From contig NZ_QKYK01000013.1 of the NCBI RefSeq assembly GCF_003426815.1, positions 86,874 to 150,873 on the forward strand: DNA of 64,000 nt. The letters are read 5' to 3'. Position numbers and translations under genes: made by a program. The notes under the pieces are model-generated. The model searched no databases and had not been told where the DNA came from. It was given only the letters and a program-made list of their open reading frames with translations. Source of the stretch: Desertimonas flava. Its GTDB lineage: Bacteria > Actinomycetota > Acidimicrobiia > Acidimicrobiales > Ilumatobacteraceae. Below, piece by piece: positions 59,589 through 64,000 of this stretch. Position 1 is the stretch's first letter; each line of letters opens with the position of its first letter.

Positions 59589-60188
59589 TCAGGCGTGGAC
59601 GACGGCGGCGTCGGGTTGGATGCGCACGGTGACGGCCGTGGTCGTCGCCCGGCGCACGCCGTCGACGAAGACGGCGACGGGCCGCTCGAACGTGAACGAC
59701 GCCTCGGTGCGCTGGGTGATGCTGATGGCCGGGTGCGGGACGTGGGCGCCGGTCGGCAGCCGTCGGCGGGCCTGCCAGCGCTCGCGCGCGCCCAGCGACT
59801 CGTCGACGACGACGACATCGAACCGTCCGTCGTTCGGGTGGGCGCGCGTGGCCACGTCCCAGTCGCCGATGAACTCGGCGTTCATCGCCGCGACGAGCGG
59901 ACCGCGCCACCAGCCGAGCCGGCCCGGCCGGCGCAGCACCACGTGGGCGACGGCCGTGAACGTGGACCCGTCGGCCTCGACCTCGATCACGTCGATGGGG
60001 AGGCGCAGTGCGGTGTCCGTCGGTCGGGGCGACCCGATCGTGCGGTGGAGATCACCACCGGTCACGATGACGGGTCGATCGTCGTCGGCGGCGACCAGAC
60101 GGGCGACCTCGGCGTCGGACTCGGCCGTGCGGCCATCGGCGGGTCTGGGGACCGTGGCGCCCCAGTCCTCGCCGCGCTTGATCGTCAT
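59589..60188 (-). CDS. Orphan C-terminal domain of a diacylglycerol/lipid kinase
   Basis: A 199-residue protein like the second domain of YegS/DgkB-type lipid kinases: LVAAMNAEFIGDWDVATRAHPNDGRFDVVVVDESLGARERWQARRRLPTGAHVPHPAISITQRTEASFTFERPVAVFVDGV. The N-terminal catalytic domain with GGDGT is absent and no such gene is next to it. It cannot phosphorylate lipid by itself; it may pair with a kinase encoded elsewhere or serve another function. The ATG overlaps the helY stop by 4 nt, so it is coupled to the helicase. Confidence 0.75.
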   Translation of the reverse strand: MTIKRGEDWGATVPRPADGRTAESDAEVARLVAADDDRPVIVTGGDLHRTIGSPRPTDTALRLPIDVIEVEADGSTFTAVAHVVLRRPGRLGWWRGPLVAAMNAEFIGDWDVATRAHPNDGRFDVVVVDESLGARERWQARRRLPTGAHVPHPAISITQRTEASFTFERPVAVFVDGVRRATTTAVTVRIQPDAAVVHA

Positions 60189-62869
60189 GACGCGTCGGCC
60201 GGCGCGACGATCGTCCCGTCGGCCACGACGCCACGGAACGCCTCGAGGGCGACGGTGGCGGCTCGATCGCGAGTCGACGGATCGGGAGCCACCTCGGCCA
60301 CCTGGCGGGCGAGATCGACGAGCTGCTTCATCGTGCGGACGAAATCACCCGCGGCGAGCCCACCGCTCGTCTCGGCGACGTCGCCGATCACCGTGTCGAG
60401 GTCGTGGCCGGCCACCCAGCCGTGAGCCGCAGCGAAGAATCCTGGATCGGGACGTCGATGAACGGACAGACCGAGGGCCTCCTCCTCTGCCGCCAGGTCG
60501 TCGCTCAACCCGGCGAGCCGGCGCCAACGCGACCGGACCTCGCCGGAGGGGAACCACGGCGGGGGCGGCGGTTCAGGGCTGCGGTGCTCGTACACGAACG
60601 TCGACAGGAGCCCGGCCAGCGTGGGCGCGTCGACGCCGTCGAGATGCCCGCCGGCCAACGCCTCGACGATGAGCAGGTCGCATTCGTGGAAGACGCGGGT
60701 GAGCGTGACTCCTTTGGCGGTGAGGCTCCACGTGACGGCGTCGTCGCGCTCGACACAGTCGCGATGGACGAGCACGTCGAGCACCCGTTCGAACTCGCGG
60801 CCGAGTGAACGGTTGTGACCGTCGATGCGCGTGGAGATCTCGGCCAACTCTCGTTCGAAGCGGACCGCCTGCCCGGCCGTCCGCATCCGCTCGCGCAGGT
60901 CGGGGTCGAGCTCCACGGGGTGGACGCCGCCGTAGCCGGCGTCGTCGCCCCGGCGTCCCCGGCGTCGACCGGGCGGCTCGGCCAGCGTCGCCTTGCGGAG
61001 CCGGCGGGCGATGTCGCGCCGGTAGTCACGGCTCTTCGGCTGGTACTCCCCCGGCACCCGCACCCGTCCGACCACCTGCACGGGGTCGGCGACTTCCGGC
61101 GCGCCGACGATGACGGCCTCGGCGTCGTCGGTGATCATCGTCAGCCGCATGCCGCCCTTGCGGCGGGCGCTGGCGACCATGACCGCAGGGCCGTGATAGC
61201 GGCCGCGATGGATGTGCACCACGTCGCCGGGCCGCAGCTTCATCAGCGCCACGTCACGATCGGCGACCGCACGCGGGGCCTCGTCGGCCTCGCGCTGCGC
61301 CCGGTATTCCCAGATGTCGCCGTGGGGACTCTCTGCGGCGGCCCGGGCGTCGGCGAGACGCTGGCGCAACCGCTCGGTGCGGGCCTCGAGGCGCACGACG
61401 TCGCGGTCGGCCTGGTACTGGGCGAACGACAGGTTCAGCAGGTGACGGGCCTCCTCGGGGCTGTAGGCACGCACGAGGTTGGCCGCCATGTTGTACGTCG
61501 GCCGGAACGCCGAGCGGAGATGGAACTGCCGGCTGCCGGCGAGTTCGGCGACGCGATCGAAGCTGACGAACGGGCTCCACAGCACGACCGCCTGGCCGAC
61601 GGCGTCGATGCCCCTCCGGCCGGCGCGGCCGGTGAGCTGTGTGTACTCCCCCGGCGTGAGCATCTCGTGGTGATCGCCGGTGAACTTGGTGAGCTTCTCG
61701 ATCACCACCGTGCGGGCGGGCATGTTGACCCCGACGGCGAGCGTCTCGGTGGCGAACACCGCTTTGAGCAACCCGGCGATGAAGCACTGCTCGACGACCT
61801 CTTTGAACGCCGGGACCATTCCCGCGTGGTGGGGCGCGATCCCCGCCTCGAGCTGGGCGAGCAGTTCGGCGTAACCGAGAACCGCCAGGTCGCCGTCGTC
61901 GAGGCCCTCGAGGCGGGTATCGACGATGGAACGGATCTCCTCGCGTTCGGGACCGGTGGTGAGGCGAACACCTGCCGCAGCCACGCTGCGCGCGGCCTCA
62001 CTGCACTGGTTGCGGCTGAAGATGAAGAAGATCGCCGGCAGCAGGTCGCGCTGGTCGAGCAGATCGAGCGTCTCCATCCGGCTCGGCGTGAAGAGCACGC
62101 GTTGGCCGCTCCCCCGCGCGGCCCGCGGGCGGCCCCGGCCTGGTTGCCGTCCGTAGCGCCCCCGAACGGCCGACGCGTCGAGCTTCATCGCGTCGGTGTT
62201 CGGCGAACCGTTCACGAACGTCGGCAGGAAGTGCAGCCGGTCCGACGTGCGGTCGCCGACGAGGTAATAGTCGTCGAGCCGGACCGGTCGGCGCGTCTCG
62301 ACCACGGCGGTGGTGGGACCGCGCACCGTCTCGATCCACGCCGCCAGCTCGGCCGTGTTGCTCACCGTTGCCGACAGGCAGACGAGTTGCACATGGTCGG
62401 GCAGGTGGATGATCACCTCCTCCCACACCGGGCCGCGATACGCGTCCTGGAGGAAGTGCACCTCGTCGAGGACGACGAGACCCAGCGAGTCGAGCGCCCG
62501 CGACCGGCTGTAGATCATGTTGCGCAGCACCTCGGTGGTCATCACCACCGTGGCGGCGTCGCCGTCGATCGAGTTGTCGCCGGTCAGCAGCCCGACCGTT
62601 CGCGGCGAGTCCGGATGGGGGTCGTAGCGGGCACTGAGGTCGGCGTACTTCTGGTTGCTCAGTGCCTTCAGCGGCGCCGTGTAGAACGCCCGGCGGCCCC
62701 GGCGGCGGGCCGTCTCGATGCCGTGCTCGGCGACGACCGTCTTGCCGCTGCCGGTGGGCGCGGCCACCACGACGTGCCGACCGGCGTCGAAGGCGGTGAT
62801 CGCCTCGACCTGGAAGCGATCGAGGGTGAAGGGGTAGGAGAAGTCAGGAGGCGTCGGTTCCGCGCTCAC
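60185..62869 (-). CDS. helY: DEAD/DEAH-box RNA helicase HelY (Ski2-like)
   Basis: An 894-residue Ski2-family helicase. Motifs: VVAAPTGSGKTVVAEHG (I, near 40), TAPLKALSNQKYADL (Ia), GDNS (Ib), LDEVHFLQD (II), LSATVSN (III), IFFIFSRNQCSEAA (IV), FATETLAVGVNMPARTVVIEKLTKF (V) and TQLTGRAGRRGID (VI). After the core come the winged helix and a domain with RPGDVVHIHRGRYHGPAVMVASARRKGGM. The C-terminal helical part is complete. It acts on RNA, probably in decay or ribosome work. The start ATG is at 62869. tatC lies upstream, a neighbour pair known in Actinobacteria. Confidence 0.95.
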   Translation of the reverse strand: MSAEPTPPDFSYPFTLDRFQVEAITAFDAGRHVVVAAPTGSGKTVVAEHGIETARRRGRRAFYTAPLKALSNQKYADLSARYDPHPDSPRTVGLLTGDNSIDGDAATVVMTTEVLRNMIYSRSRALDSLGLVVLDEVHFLQDAYRGPVWEEVIIHLPDHVQLVCLSATVSNTAELAAWIETVRGPTTAVVETRRPVRLDDYYLVGDRTSDRLHFLPTFVNGSPNTDAMKLDASAVRGRYGRQPGRGRPRAARGSGQRVLFTPSRMETLDLLDQRDLLPAIFFIFSRNQCSEAARSVAAAGVRLTTGPEREEIRSIVDTRLEGLDDGDLAVLGYAELLAQLEAGIAPHHAGMVPAFKEVVEQCFIAGLLKAVFATETLAVGVNMPARTVVIEKLTKFTGDHHEMLTPGEYTQLTGRAGRRGIDAVGQAVVLWSPFVSFDRVAELAGSRQFHLRSAFRPTYNMAANLVRAYSPEEARHLLNLSFAQYQADRDVVRLEARTERLRQRLADARAAAESPHGDIWEYRAQREADEAPRAVADRDVALMKLRPGDVVHIHRGRYHGPAVMVASARRKGGMRLTMITDDAEAVIVGAPEVADPVQVVGRVRVPGEYQPKSRDYRRDIARRLRKATLAEPPGRRRGRRGDDAGYGGVHPVELDPDLRERMRTAGQAVRFERELAEISTRIDGHNRSLGREFERVLDVLVHRDCVERDDAVTWSLTAKGVTLTRVFHECDLLIVEALAGGHLDGVDAPTLAGLLSTFVYEHRSPEPPPPPWFPSGEVRSRWRRLAGLSDDLAAEEEALGLSVHRRPDPGFFAAAHGWVAGHDLDTVIGDVAETSGGLAAGDFVRTMKQLVDLARQVAEVAPDPSTRDRAATVALEAFRGVVADGTIVAPADAS

Positions 62870-62966
62870 GGGTCAACCTGGGGGTTGCGCCCCCGCTCGC
62901 TGCGCTCGCGCCCCATCGCCGCGCCGGCTCGCTGGCGCTCGCTCGGACGGCCGGCGTTCGCTTCGC
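62870..62966. other. Spacer between tatC and helY with TCGCT/GCGCTCG repeats
   Basis: 97 bp that contain three copies of patterns such as CTCGCTGCGCTCG, GCTCGCTGGCGCTCGC and TTCGCTTCGCTCAC. Each is an imperfect palindrome. The same words occur in the hairpin at 42619-42690. No gene; perhaps a terminator or a scattered small repeat. Confidence 0.4.
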
Positions 62967-63797
62967 TCACGCTGCGGTTGCGGGCTGATCGGAGCGGGCA
63001 GCCCGGCGCTGGGCGATGAAGCCGATGCCGATCGACGCGAAGTACAGCACCGTCATCGGCAGGGCGAGGGCGGCCAGCGAGATCGGGTCGCCCGACGGAG
63101 TGATCACGGCAGCGAGCACGACGATGCCGACCAGCGCGTACCGCCACCAACTGATCAGCTGCTTCGGGCTGAGCACGCCGACGAGTTGGAGGAACACGAG
63201 CAACACGGGGAACTGGAAGCCCACACCGAACGCCCCGACCATCAGCACCACGAGGTTCACGTACCGGCCGACTTCGAAGTTGGAGGTGACGTCCTCGCCG
63301 GCCCATGAGATGAGGAACTCCAGGGCGGCCTCGAGTGTCCAGTAGGCGAGGAACCCGCCGAGCACGAACAAGCTCACGGACGAGACGATGAACGGGATCG
63401 CGTACTTCTTCTCGTTGGACTTGAGCGCCGGGACGATGAACTTCCACAGCTGCCACATGATGACGGGGATGGCGAGGACGAGGCCCCCGTACATCGCAAC
63501 GCGTACCCGGGTGCCGAGACCGCCGATCGGATCGAGGTTGAGGAACTGCGGGTTGTGGCCGTCGAAGGCCCCGGCCGGGCACAATGACGGATCGTCCTGG
63601 CAGAGCGCCTTGTAGGGACGGGACAGGAACCGGAGCACCTGGTTGTAGAACGCCATGATCAGCACCATGCCGATCGTCACGGCGAGGGCGCAGCGGATGA
63701 TGCGGACGCGCAGTTCGGCGAGATGCTCCGTGAGCGTCATCACCGCATCGGGCGTCCGGTCGGGCTTGGGGGTCCCGCCCCGGAACGGCAACTTCAT
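62967..63797 (-). CDS. tatC: Sec-independent protein translocase TatC
   Basis: A 276-residue integral membrane protein of twin-arginine export, with six membrane spans. Family landmarks are TLTEHLAELRVRIIRCALAV at the start, then PVIMWQLWKFIVPALKSNEKKYAIPFIVSSVSLFVLGGFLAYW, GFQFPVLLVFLQLVGVLSPKQLISWWRYALVGIVVLAAVITPSGDPIS. The first periplasmic loop is long for the family, with two Cys residues (LCQDDPSLCPAGAFDG). ATG 63797 overlaps the stop of the upstream gene by 4 nt. It would form the substrate receptor with TatB. Confidence 0.96.
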   Translation of the reverse strand: MKLPFRGGTPKPDRTPDAVMTLTEHLAELRVRIIRCALAVTIGMVLIMAFYNQVLRFLSRPYKALCQDDPSLCPAGAFDGHNPQFLNLDPIGGLGTRVRVAMYGGLVLAIPVIMWQLWKFIVPALKSNEKKYAIPFIVSSVSLFVLGGFLAYWTLEAALEFLISWAGEDVTSNFEVGRYVNLVVLMVGAFGVGFQFPVLLVFLQLVGVLSPKQLISWWRYALVGIVVLAAVITPSGDPISLAALALPMTVLYFASIGIGFIAQRRAARSDQPATAA

Positions 63798-64000
63798 GGA
63801 GTGGCGTCCGCCTGGTCGTTCGCGGTCTGCTCGTCACCAACGGACGTGTCGCCATCGATCCCGACCTCGACGATCGGCTCGGCTGCGGCAGACGCCTCGT
63901 CGGCGGCGGGTGCGGCCGCCGCCGGCGCGTCGGCTGCGGGGCCGGTCGACTCGGCCGGCGTCGCTGCTGCGGGCTCGGTCGGCGTCGCTGCTGCGGGCTC
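63794..64000 (-). CDS. TatA/TatB-like protein, C-terminal tail only (partial)
   Basis: 68 codons of an open frame that runs off the window's right end. The translation is Ala/Pro/Glu/Asp-rich (EPAAATPTEPAAATPAES, then EVGIDGDTSVGDEQTAND, ending in ADATP), like the disordered tail of actinobacterial TatA or TatB. The N-terminal membrane helix is outside. The stop overlaps the tatC start (ATGA), which supports the assignment. Two identical 24-bp stretches near the edge code the EPAAATPT/EPAAATPA repeat. Confidence 0.6.
   Translation of the reverse strand, partial: EPAAATPTEPAAATPAESTGPAADAPAAAAPAADEASAAAEPIVEVGIDGDTSVGDEQTANDQADATP

Noticed and set aside
60183..60192. A sixth CGTCATGACG palindrome
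   Set aside because: The 10-bp core falls on the overlapping stop of helY and start of the next gene and lacks the TTT/AAA flanks, so it is likely a coincidence of the ATGA overlap.
62870..62966. A mobile element at 62.9 kb based on the CTCGCTGCGCTCG words
   Set aside because: Such words are common low-complexity text in GC-rich genomes and no ends or target duplications were found.

Overview
The window is high-GC DNA from an actinobacterium, most likely of the Acidimicrobiia (Ilumatobacter-like). This is an inference from gene content and order: a WhiB regulator, a helY-tatC-tatA/B block, the gcvH / FHA / MerR / DUF151 / MerR cluster known from Actinobacteria, a DUF222-HNH protein, many acyl-CoA enzymes, and several start codons 6-8 nt behind a TANNNT box, the arrangement expected for leaderless mRNAs. 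Nearly all of it is chromosomal housekeeping or metabolic DNA. No insertion sequence, prophage or CRISPR array was seen.

Layout. 1-9.8 kb: a partial luciferase-like oxidoreductase, two small membrane proteins, a gamma-glutamyltransferase, a glycerophosphodiesterase facing an aldehyde dehydrogenase, a cupredoxin with a membrane partner, an acyl-CoA synthetase and an acyl-CoA dehydrogenase. 9.8-15 kb: pyruvate:ferredoxin oxidoreductase with a dihydroorotate-dehydrogenase-like partner, divergent from a hemerythrin; their shared 114-bp promoter region carries two DosR-like boxes. 15-19.2 kb: ispH, then a DUF512 radical-SAM protein, der and a zinc-ribbon membrane protein. 19.4-24.8 kb: acyl-CoA synthetase and enoyl-CoA hydratase, a DUF222-HNH protein, small proteins and a RibD-like reductase. 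24.8-29.8 kb: tRNA-Pro(GGG), endonuclease III with an incomplete iron-sulfur loop, a secreted repeat protein, an SRAP protein, a double HxlR regulator and a HIT protein.

29.9-38.5 kb is the glycine-cleavage region: pgsA, gcvH, a GarA-like FHA protein, MerR, DUF151, MerR and gcvT on the plus strand, with gcvP on the minus strand behind a tandem glycine riboswitch. 38.5-42.4 kb: an unknown protein, a PLP decarboxylase and a five-repeat peptidoglycan-binding M23 peptidase. 42.4-45.1 kb is the least ordinary part: a long hairpin, about 1.1 kb without a credible gene but with four copies of a palindrome related to TTTCGTCATGACGAAA, an AbiEi/DUF559-like gene, and a duplicated, frameshifted copy of that gene's 3' end. 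A fifth palindrome copy covers the start of a zinc-finger gene at 47.7 kb.

45.1-64 kb: a two-domain acyl-CoA dehydrogenase, a drug/metabolite transporter, a class-A-like serine hydrolase with an RpiR regulator, whiB, prmA, a gamma-carbonic-anhydrase-like protein, a 610-residue low-complexity protein, a crotonase, a GNAT enzyme, an acidic zinc-binding protein, a double ThyX-like protein, an alcohol dehydrogenase, an orphan lipid-kinase C-terminal domain, helY, tatC and the end of a tatA/B gene.

Genes that appear to work together: PFOR, its partner and hemerythrin (low-oxygen metabolism); GcvH, GcvT and GcvP (glycine cleavage); the serine hydrolase and RpiR regulator (possibly wall recycling); and TatC with TatA/B (protein export).
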